Shown: in pieces, positions 10,762-21,439 of the stretch
How the letters are laid out: the number at the start of each line of letters is the position of its first letter
How positions within the stretch are numbered: the first letter of the stretch is position 1
Source: Chimonanthus salicifolius
Lineage: Eukaryota > Streptophyta > Magnoliopsida > Laurales > Calycanthaceae
Direction: 5' to 3'
DNA length: 64,000 nt
Assembly: GCA_013350335.1 (NCBI GenBank)
Contig: CM023532.1
Span: forward strand, 34,721,708-34,785,707
The notes under the pieces: model-generated
Databases searched by the model: none
Told to the model about the DNA's origin: nothing
The model's input: the letters and a program-made list of their open reading frames with translations, nothing else
Made by a program: the position numbers and the translations under genes

Positions 10762-12913
10762 AGAATTTATTTCTATTGAGTGAGGCTCAATAATCACACC
10801 TCTTCTTCTCTCCCTCTGCCGGAGATATCAGCAGAGGGAGGGATGGAGAAACAGAAACATCTCGATGTCTTCTTGCTTGCTGTTCCCAGCCTATTGCTAC
10901 AGGTAGCAAACACAGATCTCTGTTGACACTTGGTTCAAGATCTGCTGTCTAATTAAAAAAAAAAACAAGAACTGTTTGCAACCAAGCCTCTGCTTCTTCC
11001 AAGAAGCGTTTCCAGATCTGAGTGAAACATCACAGTCCGGCAACCACAGCCCCTTTTGCCCGTCGGATCTCCACCTCTGCACTGACTAGATTGTTGCTCT
11101 GCATCTGCAACCAGCCAGCCCATCATCCTTGCATCTGCCCTCACCAGATCTGAATCTGGACCAGCACCGGCCTTTCAGATCTCGATCAAGGCCTTTGTCC
11201 ACAGACCTAGTCCTATCGATGAGGCCCAAATCTGCCGGCTAAACCCCAGCGACAGTCCGACAGCATTGCAAAAGATTTTGCTGCCGTCAAGCTTGTGCAA
11301 ACAGATTTGAACCAGATCTGAAAATCATCGCCCGGCTGAACCAGATCTGAAAATCTTCAGATCTCTGTTTCCTGTAAAACCGACGCAGATCTCGTCACAT
11401 CCCCGCTGCCGTTTTCTCCATCGTCATCCCCGACTTTGGCGGACTGCCACACCCAGATTTGCAAGATCTCTTTCTTCTGTCTCTGAGAAGACAGTTCTCG
11501 TCGATCTGTGCCGTCGACGATCTATGCACTGCAATGAAGGGTTCTGACTAAGGAAACCCTCCTAAATCCCTGGTTCTGGCCCGATCTGCAGTTTGGGGTT
11601 TCTCTGAACCCCCCCACAACCGCAGGATGCTCTCTGCTGCTTTCGTCCTTGCTCCGCCGCTGCTACCGCTGCTGCACCAAAGATCTCACTGCTCAGATCT
11701 GCAACAAAACCCAACATAACCCAGCATAGATCCGACTGCTGTTCCGCTGGCTGTGTCTGTGCAGCCGCTCGTTCCACCTGCAGCTGACGCTCACTCTGGC
11801 GCCTACTCGCTGCTGCCTGCCTGGCTGCCCTTCTTTGCCTCTGGGATTTTTTAGCCAGCGATTACTTCCAACCCCACTTGGATGATGCTGCTCGACGGCG
11901 GAACAGACCTCAGATCTCAGATCTATCTGTGTGATTCAGGTTCAGACCAACGTGGTTGGATTTATTGTCTGAGAGCCAAGGACTGTAACGTGCCATAGAC
12001 CACACCTTCCACATGTTGTTCCTGATCTGTGTGCCCTGCACTGTTTTCCCCGACGTCCTCTCCAGTGAATGAATCACAGTTCTGCTCCACCATATCAGAT
12101 TTGTTGTTCTCCAATCTGAAATACAAATCTTTGTTCAGCTTGTTGTTTTCCAAATTTGCAGCTCTGATTGCAAATTTGTTATTCTCCATTGAGAATGCTA
12201 TGAAGTTGGACGATGAGAGTCCATGACCAAGCTACCCAGTTGCAGTCTGCAAGGAGTTACAGAGCTCTGATTGCAGCCCATCCAGCAATCGATCGACTAG
12301 CTTGCTGATTTCAACAACAATTCAGAGGCGTGTGGAGGTGTTTGGGAATTACTCCTATACCACTAGTGCAGATCCAGTTATTTCAGACTTGACCTAATTC
12401 TATTCAGATTCAAGACCAATATAGGTTGGGTCCTCAATCAGTCCCGATCAAGTATTCAAGCTTCTGCAATCAGTTAAGTTTTTCATGTGAACATTCTATT
12501 CATGGTGTTGCCATTGGCCTTACGTCTCATCACCAACGCCTTTACTGCTGCAACGAAGCAGTGCTTCGTCTCTGTCTACTTATTCTGCACCATTCCTGTT
12601 TTACTGTTCCTTCTTGCCACGATCGGTGAGATCTGTGTCAAGAAGAAAGGGGGAGAGTTGAAGAAAGGAGCACAAGAAAGGGACATAAATTGCCCTTCTC
12701 CTCCTACTCAGTTACCTTTCGAGCAGCCTTATTTTGCTATTCATCCACTGAGACAGCCTCTTTATCCGAAGAAAGGGACGCAACTTGCCCTTCGTTCGAG
12801 CACGCCTTGTTTTGTAGTTTCTCGAAAATGAGACGTTATCTTTTAGATACATATCCATTTGTTGTGGAATTCATCCACTCATTTTATTTGGAGGACTCTG
12901 ATTCGTCCTCAAC

Positions 12914-13120
12914 CATTTGCTGGCCTTTCAAGGCTTCAGCCCCCATTTGCTGGCCTTTTATGGTTACAGCCTCATTTGCTGGCCCTTCATGGTTACAGCC
13001 CCATTTGCTGGCCTTTTATGGCTTCAGCCCTCATTTGCTGGCCTTTCATGGCTTCAGCTCACATTTGCTGGCCTTTCATGGCTTCAGCCCACATTTGCTG
13101 GCCTTTATGGCTACAACTAT
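12914..13120 (+). repeat. Seven-copy 29-30 bp tandem repeat inside the LTR element
   Basis: Units start at 12914, 12944, 12973, 13002, 13032, 13062 and 13092, each beginning CATTTGCTGGCC and ending near GGCTTCAGCC. All three forward frames are open across it, so the apparent ORFs reflect the repeat and not a gene. Confidence 0.85.
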
Positions 13121-13506
13121 TGTTCACTGGCCTTCCCGATCTGATTGATCGATATAATGGCTTCAGCCCTTTATTTTTCAGGTCATTCGTCACCTGCATT
13201 TATCGCATATTGCGATCATTGTTTGCCGGACAACTGTCTTACGGCCACTGGCGTCGTCCATGCCAAGTTCTTTGTTTCAGGCCACCATCTGTGTTTGCCG
13301 CCTGTCATTTTGCAGCCAGTCAATGCTGCCACATAAACACATATTTGCAGCCAGTCAACGCTGCCTCTTCAACAACTTTTGCAGTCAATCAGTTTGCTGC
13401 ATCTTCAACAATCTTTATGGCTAGTCAATTGCCACTTTTGCAGTTCATCTGACATTTCGCCATATTCCAAGCTTCGCGTTCATCCACGCTTCAGCTTGCG
13501 GGGGAG

Positions 13507-13701
13507 TGTTGAAATATATTTAGATTATCCTAATTATAATGTAATTAGGATTTTAGTTTGGGTTTACCTCTAATTAAGAGGTGTATTTGATTTATAATTA
13601 GTTAAGTGTTTGAGTCTGATTATGGTAGCCCTAGGGTCGACTAGAGGCTATATATGCATGTAATAGTCTAGATATTCAATACAATTTTCTCTTTTCTAAC
13701 T
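13507..13701 (+). repeat. Right LTR of the non-autonomous element
   Basis: It is 195 bp, identical to 10554-10748 except for one base. It is preceded by the polypurine tract and followed by the GCTGC duplication. Confidence 0.9.
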
Positions 13702-14225
13702 GCTGCCTTCACTTGATCCACCTTTGCGTCCTCAGGCAACCTAAAACGCCTGAGGAACTTGCCGCTGCTCCTCTCTACTCGGTGCCACTTGTCGTTCTTC
13801 TCCTCTGTTTCTCTGCTCCTCTCTCCGCTTATCTGAAGCACTCTCCCTTCTTCCACTTCTACTTTTACTTCTTCCTTCTTCACCCCCGGAAGGTCTGCCT
13901 TAAAGACGTGGGCGTCTGGCGTCTCCTTCCAGTCAATCCTAGCATTGGCAAAAGCCGATGTCTCCCTGCCGAGATCGGAGGTGGAGAGGGAGTTGTCGTT
14001 GAAAGGATCCCAAATGTCGAAAGAAAATGGGTTGAAGACATTGGTTCGTCGGCCGAAGAAGCTTGGTATGAGCGACATCTCTCTTTCTTCTCCTTTGGAT
14101 AGAAATTAGAAGGATTACTCTAAGAGGACGAAATTGAAATCGCTTGGCAGGTAACGGATACTAAGAAATGATCGTAAATTCGTAATCTTCTGATGGGTTA
14201 TGGGTATAAGGAAGAGAGTTGTACG

Positions 14226-14308
14226 CTATTTATAGAGGGAGGAGTGAGGGATGGAATCTCCGATACTGCCGGCCTCCCGACTCTCGACGGTTCTTGAAGC
14301 TTGGAGAG
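14226..14308 (-). promoter_or_regulatory. TATA box and heat-shock elements of the disrupted sHSP gene
   Basis: On the minus strand a CTATAAATAG box lies at about 14226-14236, roughly 150 bases upstream of the ATG. Further upstream, 14286-14308 contains GAC-gg-TTC-tt-GAA-gc-TTG-ga-GAG. This is five nGAAn-type units in 5-bp phase, the pattern bound by heat-shock factor trimers. The promoter is intact although its gene is split. Confidence 0.7.
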
Positions 14309-14644
14309 CAGAGAAATGGACATTTCTGGAGTTTTCTTCTTCCTGTAATTGATGGTTGACGGTTCCTGAACAGTCGCAAATTTCTAATTTTCTTGTTTTC
14401 ACATTGTCATAAATATAAGATATTAAATATATCATTTGTTTTCATAAATTTATAATGAAATATATTCGTCCTATTTCAATTAGAATATTAATTAAACTTT
14501 AAAAGCTTTAATTAATTTAAAAAAATATTTTTACTAATTTACAAAAAAATTAGTGGGGTCTATTCACGGCCAAGTTTGGAATTATATTTAAAAAAATCTG
14601 AGTCCTATGTTCAAATTCCACTCGTTTTGTAACTATTCATACTA

Positions 14645-15051
14645 CAGGGGTTCAAATCTCCACAAGACCGAGATATCGGCCGATATCTGGGCCAATAAAA
14701 TTTTCTCTCATCTTTTGTAGTTTTTTTAAATATCGATATTATTTTCTTATTTTATTTTTTAATTAAAATATAAATAAATAATTCAAAAAGAAGCTTTTTT
14801 TTAAAAAAAATTGAAAATAAAAATATCGGTCGATATTGATCCGATATCGGTCGAGATATCAACTCGGTTCCACCATTATTTTGAATTTTTTTTTTAAAAG
14901 ACCGATATTATAGATATCGACCTATTTTAAACCAATATATATCACCAACATATCGATTATATTGGCTGAGAACTATCGTGTACAATCGATATAATACGTA
15001 TCGACCGATATGATAAGATACTTAACGTGTCGACTGATATTTGCACCCCTG
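14645..15051. mobile_element. hAT-like MITE of the 'ATCGGCCGATAT' family
   Basis: The ends are inverted: CAGGGGTTCAAATC at the left and GATATTTGCACCCCTG at the right. The inside holds many copies of palindromic ATCGG/CCGAT motifs and no ORF. Other copies in this window have 8-bp target duplications, but I see no clear one here, so the flanks have probably diverged. It lies in the 1.6-kb divergent promoter region between two sHSP genes. Confidence 0.65.
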
Positions 15052-15491
15052 ATCCCAAGGTTGCACCTCACATTGCTTTTATTTTTTAAATTATTCTTTT
15101 GGAATTTAAAAATTTAATCATACAGTTTAAATTTGAACTTAAAGCTAATTAAAATCTTAGTCCACACGAATCTTACTTTCATAAATTAAATTATTTCTTA
15201 TTCGCTAAATGTCTAGAATTTAAATGGGGCTCAATTTTGACATATAATGAATCCACTGAATATTTAATGGGAAAAATGATTTTTTTTTTTGTAATATGCT
15301 TCTTTATTTTTGTTACCTAATATTTTACAAATAAAATAGTAATTAGGAAACAGGTAAATAGGTCGCATGTTAATTGTCAAGTATACTGTGCCTCAGGATA
15401 TACACGTGTCAATCTTTAACGTCAACCTCCAATTATCAGAAGAAGAAACCAGAAAGTTCTGAACTCAGTCACCTGACATATCATCTCTCTG

Positions 15492-15553
15492 TTCTCGATT
15501 CTTCAAGAACTGTCCACAAGGATAGAGAAGGAGATATGATCGCTTTATAAATA
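15492..15553 (+). promoter_or_regulatory. Heat-shock elements and TATA box of the second sHSP gene
   Basis: TTC-tc-GAT-tc-TTC-aa-GAA (15492-15509) is four units in exact 5-bp phase with one mismatch. The TATA box TATAAATA (15546-15553) follows 37 bases later. This is a strong heat-inducible promoter arrangement. An upstream ACACGTGTCA near 15402 is a G-box/ABRE-like site. Confidence 0.75.
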
Positions 15554-15671
15554 TCCTCATCTGTCTTTCGATTCACACAACAAAGCAATTCGATCAACTC
15601 CTTACTGCAGATTTCATCGAGACCAATTCCATTTTCAATTTTCGCATTCCTTGTCCGACAGAGTAAGAGAT

Positions 15672-16148
15672 ATGTCGATCATTCCAAGATTTTCCGGCCG
15701 GCGAACCAACATCTTCGACCCCATCTCTCTTGACATCTGGGATCCCTTCCAGGGCTTCCCTTTTAACGAAAACTCACTCGCCACCTCCAACTTTGGTCGG
15801 GAAACCTCTGCTTTTGCCAATGTCAGGATCGACTGGAAGGAGACGGCAGATGCCCATGTCTTCAAAGCAGAACTTCCAGGGCTGAAGAAGGAGGAGGTAA
15901 AGGTGGAGGTGGAAGAAGGGAGGGTGCTTCAGATTAGTGGAGAGAGGAGCAGAGAAACAGAGGAGAAGAACGACAAGTGGCACCGAGTGGAGAGAAGCAG
16001 CGGCAAGTTCCAGAGGCGTTTCAGGCTGCCGGAGGACGCGAAGGTGGATGAAGTGAAGGCGGCGATGGAGAACGGAGTCCTAACGGTAACGGTGCCCAAA
16101 GCGCCGGCCAAGAGTCCAGAAGTGAAAGCCATTGACATCTCCGGTTGA
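15672..16148 (+). CDS. Class I cytosolic small heat-shock protein, 158 aa
   Basis: This is an ATP-independent holdase of the plant cytosol (class I, about 18 kDa) that binds unfolding proteins and passes them to HSP70. The N-terminus [11 protein letters not shown] and the arm motif DPFQGFPF are typical of class I. The alpha-crystallin domain covers about residues 48-140 and includes the signatures [23 protein letters not shown] and [13 protein letters not shown]. The C-terminus is KAIDISG with the I-D-I anchoring motif. An in-frame upstream TTG exists, but the ATG at 15672 gives the usual family start. The gene has no intron, as is normal, and carries perfectly phased heat-shock elements. It is divergent to the disrupted sHSP gene and closely related to it. 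Confidence 0.95.
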   Translation: MSIIPRFSGRRTNIFDPISLDIWDPFQGFPFNENSLATSNFGRETSAFANVRIDWKETADAHVFKAELPGLKKEEVKVEVEEGRVLQISGERSRETEEKNDKWHRVERSSGKFQRRFRLPEDAKVDEVKAAMENGVLTVTVPKAPAKSPEVKAIDISG

Positions 16149-16627
16149 TTTAGAATAGGTTAAATGGTGGTGTTTGGAATTTGTTGGTTTAATGGAATGA
16201 TTTCGGTTGCCTGATTTGCCATGTTGTAATTGAATTAAAATAATAATAAGGGATATTTTTTATTAAAATATATGATAAAAGAAAATCTCGGTTGTTCTAA
16301 TGTTGGTTCATGATATCTAGATTCATACGTTTCAAACCTATTGTTTCGAAGTAAATTGCAGGAATATTTTTTAACTAATAAAGTTTTACAATCGTATTAT
16401 ATCGATCGATCAATATTTGAATTCTTAGTACTAATAATTAAAAATAATAAAATTTAATTTATGCGTGATATGATTTTATTCTAATATTTATGAACTATAA
16501 GATAGAATATGATTAGAATTCTTATCAATAAAATATTTAATAAAATCAAAATTAACAAATTGAAAATAAAATAGTAAAAGAATTCTTTTGTTCTCAATAT
16601 CGAGTAAATTAATTTAAAAATATTATA
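16149..16627. other. 3' flank of the second sHSP gene
   Basis: AT-rich DNA with an AATAAT-rich stretch near 16245 that may serve as a 3' end signal. Nothing else is recognisable. Confidence 0.45.
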
Positions 16628-16635
16628 GTTCGAAT

Positions 16636-17391
16636 CAATGTTATTAAATCCGACTCGACCCGCGGTTGAACCGGCTGGTCAACCGTCCCCGTCAATTTAA
16701 AGGGTTGAGTGGGTTTAAAACCCGTTTGAGTTTAAAACCCGTAAAAATCCTCTAACTCGTGGTTCGACTCGGTTTTTAATATTAACTGGCGACCCGACTA
16801 GTAAAGAATACCTGTGTTTAAAATTAAAAAAAAAACTCACGAGAACTATGGAAAGGCTGAAGGGATGTGATGTGATTTTGATGGGAGTTAAATCCCAGAA
16901 CGGCAACAAGGCTCCTTTGGCTTTCTTGCAAACTTCAAACTCAAAATTTCAAATTTAATTTTGCTAATCTATCATATATTTTTGTAATTATGTATGACTT
17001 ATAAAATGGAACTAATTCTTGTATTTATTTCAAATTTATTGTTGCTAATCTATCATATATTTTTTTTTAGTTTACTAAGTTTTAAATATTTTTTTTTGGA
17101 TATAACTAATATTGAATTTTTAATGTGTTTTGGATATTAATTAACAACGAATTGTTGGATGATATTTTGTTGAAATGATATTAGACATAAATTTTGGATT
17201 ATTAAAGTATTTACATTTGTGTTTGTGAGAGTAAGTATTTATTTTTATAAAATATAATCTTAGTTAATAATTTGATATTATTTATAATATTATATTAATT
17301 TCATGGATTTGACCGAGTTTGACTATGGCTTAACCCAGTTGAACTTTATTTAACCAACTCTTTCTACAAGATGGGTCATTTTAAAACATTG
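16636..17391. mobile_element. hAT-like MITE, 756 bp
   Basis: The left end CAATGTTATTAAATCCGAC and the right end GGTCATTTTAAAACATTG are imperfect inverted repeats. They are flanked by near-identical 8-bp duplications, GTTCGAAT (16628-16635) and GTTCAAAT (17392-17399). An inner 'CCGACTCGACCCGCGG' near 16651 is mirrored by 'GACCGAGTTTGAC' near 17310. No coding capacity. Confidence 0.6.
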
Positions 17392-17550
17392 GTTCAAATG
17401 AAAATTCACTATGTTTAATGTCAATAAATATGTTTAATGGTAAGCTAATCCATGACGATTTTACAAAAATTAAAAAGAGAAGAAAAATGGGAAAAGAAGA
17501 CGTTGGGTAATCACACTAGGATTTGGAATAATATTATATAAATATTCTTA

Positions 17551-17783
17551 AAAAATTAGTAATTGAAAATTATAAAAACAATACAAATAAAATTACTCTG
17601 AATATATTAACTTAGAGGGTTGATATTTAAAACATTGATTAAAAATATCTGAGGCTGACATTCGAAAAAAATTAGTAATTGAAAATTATAAAAACAATAC
17701 AAATAAAATTAATCTGATTATATTAACTTAGAGGGTTGATATTTAAAAAGATTGATTAAAAATATCTGAGGCTGACATTCGAA
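17551..17783. repeat. Tandem duplication of about 116 bp
   Basis: Two adjacent copies (about 17551-17666 and 17667-17783) share TTAGTAATTGAAAATTATAA through TCTGAGGCTGACATTCG with only a few differences. The second copy ends about 30 bases from the tRNA gene. Confidence 0.8.
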
Positions 17784-17811
17784 CTTTGACAAAATTGAAA
17801 GTAAATTTAAG

Positions 17812-17883
17812 TGCCCCCATGCAGGATCGAACTACAGACCTTCAGTTTACAAGACTGACGCTCTACCACTGAGCTATAGGGGC
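17812..17883 (-). tRNA. tRNA-Thr (anticodon UGU)
   Basis: The minus strand folds as a complete 72-base cloverleaf. The acceptor stem GCCCCTA pairs with TGGGGGC (one G-U pair) and the discriminator is A. The D-arm is GCTC-AGTGGTA-GAGC. The anticodon stem TCAGT/ACTGA carries loop CTTGTAA (anticodon TGT), and the T-arm is TGTAG-TTCGATC-CTGCA. No CCA is encoded and there is no intron. A T run lies about 20 bases past the 3' end. It reads ACA threonine codons. Confidence 0.95.
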
Positions 17884-19285
17884 TGATTTGCACTGCTTAG
17901 TAACAGTTAAAGTACTAACCGTATAAAATATGTAATCCTTGTCCGTCCACCGTGCACGGATGAAGGTCTAATTGGAACGCACTGCACTTGAAACATTTTA
18001 TAAAATGAAGACCCTTTGCCAGTTTCTTAGTATTTTCAATTTATAATAGTCAATTAACGAAAATATTAATTCCAATTTTCTCAAATATAAACTAGAGACA
18101 CTGGAAATCAATTAAACCATAAGAGTCGCAATTTATAAAAATAAATATTTAAAATTTAAAATTACAACCATTCAAATTCTATTCAATTACTATCTTTGCT
18201 ATCTTATATATATTATTCATATTTAAAATACGTCAATAAAAATAGATAGTATAATATATAGCTCATTTATTTAAACTTTTACGATTAAATTAAATTTTTT
18301 AAATTCAATCCTCTCCTGAATTAATCTAATACATGAGATATTACAAACGAAATAAACCTTGGAGATATGCATGTTATTTAAAGAAGATTTTCAATATTTT
18401 AGATGAACTGCTATAAATTTTAATTTAAAGTTTTATCAACTGAAATTTATCCTCCGCCGTACACGTGGAACGATGTACACATGCCTCAAGGTTATTGACC
18501 GATAGAATTGATGATTTCTAATTTCCCAAAAACTCAAATTAAAGGTGCTTTCACTGTGGCTTTCATGCATGGATGCCAAGTGTCACTTTATTTTTCTTTT
18601 TATATTTTAAAATCAAAATTAAAATTTTATATTATTTTTCAATTTCAATTATTAAGGATGAATTCATAATATGTTTTTCGTTCGAAACTTTATTCAACTT
18701 TAATTGAAAATTTGAACAAAATTTGATTCTCAGTAATTATGTTTAAGCCTATATTTAAATCTGAATTTTTCATCCACTGTTTCAGAAATTGTCAAATATA
18801 TTGGATTGTAAATTTTAATCTTTTAATTTTTATCTTCTATTTAAGTCTACTTTATTTAAAGTCTAACTGTCTAAGTACAAAATGAAATTTATATACTTTA
18901 ATATCTATAAAGTGTGATAGTTTAAATAAATTTATATACTTTAATCTCTCTTTTGCTTAAATATGTTTAATCAAATACATGTTAAGGAAAACAAAGAATC
19001 AACTTAATTAATTTATTAAACTACATTACTTAAACTCTATATAAATTTATTTTATTTTTACTTAGTTTTAATAAAAATATAAATATTTAAACACCTACCC
19101 CCATTACTTGTCCAGTTGTCCTTCTATGCTTGTCCCACTCATGCACTTTGCAACGAACGGTGTTTTACAGTCGCCACGCAAAAGGTTTCGGTAGTACAGT
19201 ACTGACAACGAAATCCTGTCCGTTCATCCTTTCATCCATTATCGAGGAAGGAACTGGAAGCAGTAGAGATCTCCGGAAGCCACGA
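17884..19285. other. AT-rich intergenic region upstream of the third sHSP gene
   Basis: No supported gene or element. The sequence becomes GC-richer from about 19080, where the promoter of the third sHSP gene begins. Confidence 0.5.
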
Positions 19286-19333
19286 GAAAATTCAAAATTC
19301 TTCTGTTTCCCCTTTTCCTTTATTTATAAATAG
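19276..19333 (+). promoter_or_regulatory. Heat-shock element and TATA box of the third sHSP gene
   Basis: GAA-aa-TTC at 19286-19293, with a further GAA ten bases upstream in phase (19276-19278), forms a heat-shock element. A TTTATAAATAG box at about 19322-19332 follows. The ATG is about 110 bases downstream. Confidence 0.65.
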
Positions 19334-19443
19334 CACTTCCAATCCATTCCTTTCCCATCGGAAAACAGAGGTAATCGGATTCAAGCATCTGTTTTTTCAA
19401 ATTGATTCGAATTCATCCTCAATCGTTTCTTTGAAGGAAAGAT

Positions 19444-19920
19444 ATGTCGATCATTCCAAGCTTTTTGGGCCACCGGAGCAACGTCTTCGATCCTTTTTCT
19501 CTCGAGGTCTGGGATCCCTTCCATGGCTTCTCCTTCAACGATAACTGGCCGGCCAACTCCAACGCCGGCAGGGAAACTTCTGCTCTCGCCAATGCCAGAA
19601 TCGACTGGAAGGAAACGCCGGAGGCTCACATCTTCAAAGCTGACCTTCCGGGGGTGAAGAAAGAGGAGGTGAAGGTGGAGGTGGAAGAAGGGAACGTGCT
19701 TCATATAAGTGGGGAGAGGAGCAGAGAGTCGGAGGAGAAGAACGACAAGTGGCACCGCGTAGAAAGGAGCAGCGGCAAGTTCCTGAGGCGTTTCAGGTTG
19801 CCGGAGAATGCAAACGTCGATCAGGTGAAGGCGGCCATGGAGAACGGGGTGCTGACTGTGACTGTGCCTAAAGAGCCAGCAAGGAAGCCACAGGTGAAAG
19901 CAGTAGACATTTCCGGTTGA
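19444..19920 (+). CDS. Class I cytosolic small heat-shock protein, 158 aa
   Basis: Same family and length as the protein at 15672. The N-terminus is [19 protein letters not shown] and the arm is DPFHGFSF. The alpha-crystallin domain spans about residues 48-140, with [24 protein letters not shown] and [13 protein letters not shown]. The C-terminal extension ends KAVDISG, carrying the V-D-I anchoring motif. No intron. The product is expected to form oligomers of class I subunits and hold unfolded proteins during heat stress. A long minus-strand frame across this gene is only its antisense shadow. Confidence 0.95.
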   Translation: MSIIPSFLGHRSNVFDPFSLEVWDPFHGFSFNDNWPANSNAGRETSALANARIDWKETPEAHIFKADLPGVKKEEVKVEVEEGNVLHISGERSRESEEKNDKWHRVERSSGKFLRRFRLPENANVDQVKAAMENGVLTVTVPKEPARKPQVKAVDISG

Positions 19921-21430
19921 AAGAAGTTGGAAAAAGAGTGTAGCTGCGGCTCTGAAAGTTGTTCTTAGTAAATGAGTGTTTGGGTGTTTCTTTGAAATCT
20001 CAGAATTGTAAGGAAAGTGCAGGCTTTTGGTGGGAATCGGAGTGTAGTAAAAGAGTGTGTAGTGTCTTCTTTGGAGCTGTGTATGTTGGTCTGATGTGTG
20101 TATGCAGAAGTATTTGCCGAGTGAAATAAAAACAACATAAAATTCCATAATGAGTGGTTTCAAATCAATTGATTGGATTAGTATGAATGTTAGATATTTG
20201 ATTAAAAGTTTCAGAGAAACTTGAAAATCAATTCTTCGGATTCCATGTTTGTTCATTCTTTTTTCCAAAAAAGAACAGTGAAAATTTCCCACTTGGTGGA
20301 AAGTGATCTCATGAGCTCGTATGGGTTCCGGAAGAGACCCAAGTCCAGTTTCAGTAGAGAGTACGAGTCCCTTACTACAGTTCCCAGAACGGACAGGAAG
20401 AAACTTCTTCATTAATTCTCGCCTTTAAAACTCAACAAATCGTATCTTCTTTTATTTCCACATTATTCATAAATAAATAGGCGCTAAAGCAAATTCTCAT
20501 TTATCTAAGAGATCTTTGGTAAAAATATCTCACAATTTGGGAATTCTAATGACAATGCCTTTGAATATATATTTAAAAAAAAAACCATGAAGATTACACG
20601 AGGAAGAACACAAACATCAATTGTTGCATAGGCTGACCCATATAAACGATGTTAAGTCTATTTACGGGTAAGAAAACAGCGTTGACTGATGTACAAGTTC
20701 ATGAAATAGTTTTTTTCTTATTTCTATAATATTTTATTTTTATTATTACATCTTCATCAAATGAATATGAAGTATTAATTAAATGAATGGTTGAAATTAT
20801 AATATTATTCTCAACTAAATTTTCTCCAAACAAAAGAATCCTGCTCTTGTGTTTACCATGGATGAAAAAGGGTTGGGCTTGGGCTAGACTCAACATGTGG
20901 TAACCCCTATTATGACAGGTTCAGCTCTTTTGTCTATTGGGCCAAATTTCCCATTCTTAAATACGAGTCAACTAACTAGGTTTGGGCTGCAAATGGCTAG
21001 TTACGTCGGATACTCGGGCTTTTAGACCGATTGTCATCCCTATATAGGCCCATTCATTTCAATTTGTCTAATCCAAGTTACAGGAGACTGTAAGAAGAAT
21101 ACCTTTGGTAGAGTTAGTCCAGTATAAGTTTCTTGAACCGCTTAGACCACTTTTTACAATTTTTTATTCTCTAAATTCTTTTATTTTCTATTTAACGTAA
21201 CTAATGTTTTTTGTTTACATACACATATTCTGAAATAACTTTTAATTTTTAATTTGAGAATTTTCATACAGTAACAATAATTTATTATACTAATTTTAAT
21301 AATTATCAAACAATAATATTTTTCTCACGCAAACATTCACTTCTTAATCATTAACATTAAATTCCAACCTTATTCTTAATCGCAGAAACAAAGGGAACAG
21401 TCGCAGTAGTTGGAATTTGGAAACTTGGAA
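19921..21430. other. Intergenic region after the third sHSP gene
   Basis: A possible polyadenylation signal (GAAATAAAAAC) lies near 20122. The rest is AT-rich. 20860-21060 contains GGGCTTGGGCTAGACTC-type sequence resembling other small hAT-like repeats, but ends could not be fixed. No gene is supported. Confidence 0.45.
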
Positions 21431-21439
21431 TCACATTAG

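Larger units (their letters stand above)
10554..13701 (+). mobile_element. Non-autonomous LTR retrotransposon (Copia-related), 3148 bp
   Basis: Two 195-bp LTRs (10554-10748 and 13507-13701) begin TGTTGAAATATA and end TTCTAACT. They differ at a single position (A/G in GTGTTT[A/G]AGTC), so the insertion is young. A primer-binding site TGGCATCAGAGCC starts directly after the left LTR at 10749, the tRNA-Met type usual for Copia elements. A polypurine tract with GCGGGGGAG precedes the right LTR (13497-13506). The 2.76-kb interior has no gag, protease, integrase or reverse transcriptase. It has a C-rich leader-like part and a 30-bp tandem array. LTR segments such as CTCTAATTAAGAGGTG are shared with the coding Copia element at 40866-50537, a possible source of trans-acting enzymes. 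Confidence 0.9.
10464..14078 (-). pseudogene. Class I small heat-shock protein gene split by an LTR retrotransposon
   Basis: Read on the minus strand, the gene starts at 14078 and runs in frame to 13702. It carries the N-terminal [11 protein letters not shown] segment, the arm WDPFND, and most of the alpha-crystallin domain through KVDQVKAA. It resumes at 10553 with the AMENGVL beta-strand region and the C-terminal extension KAIEVSG, and stops at 10464-10466 (TGA). Between them lies a 3148-bp LTR element on the opposite strand, flanked by the 5-bp duplication GCTGC (10549-10553 and 13702-13706). Removing the element and one duplication joins the two parts in frame with no other lesion. As it stands, the frame reads ten LTR-encoded residues and stops. 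The product would lose the last beta strand and the C-terminal I-x-V oligomerisation motif. Its TATA box and heat-shock elements remain (14226-14308). Confidence 0.92.

Noticed and set aside
12914..13120. CRISPR-like repeated units
   Set aside because: Units are directly adjacent with no unique spacers, and the DNA is plant nuclear within an LTR element. It is a plain tandem repeat.
12690..13452. Overlapping plus-strand ORFs of 152 and 197 codons in the LTR element
   Set aside because: They exist because the 30-bp repeat has no stop in any frame. Two 29-bp units shift the frame, and no gag-like motif is present.
19381..20412. 343-codon minus-strand ORF across the third sHSP gene
   Set aside because: It is the antisense frame of a GC-rich sHSP coding region plus flanks. 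It matches no protein pattern and the sense strand holds an obvious gene with promoter.
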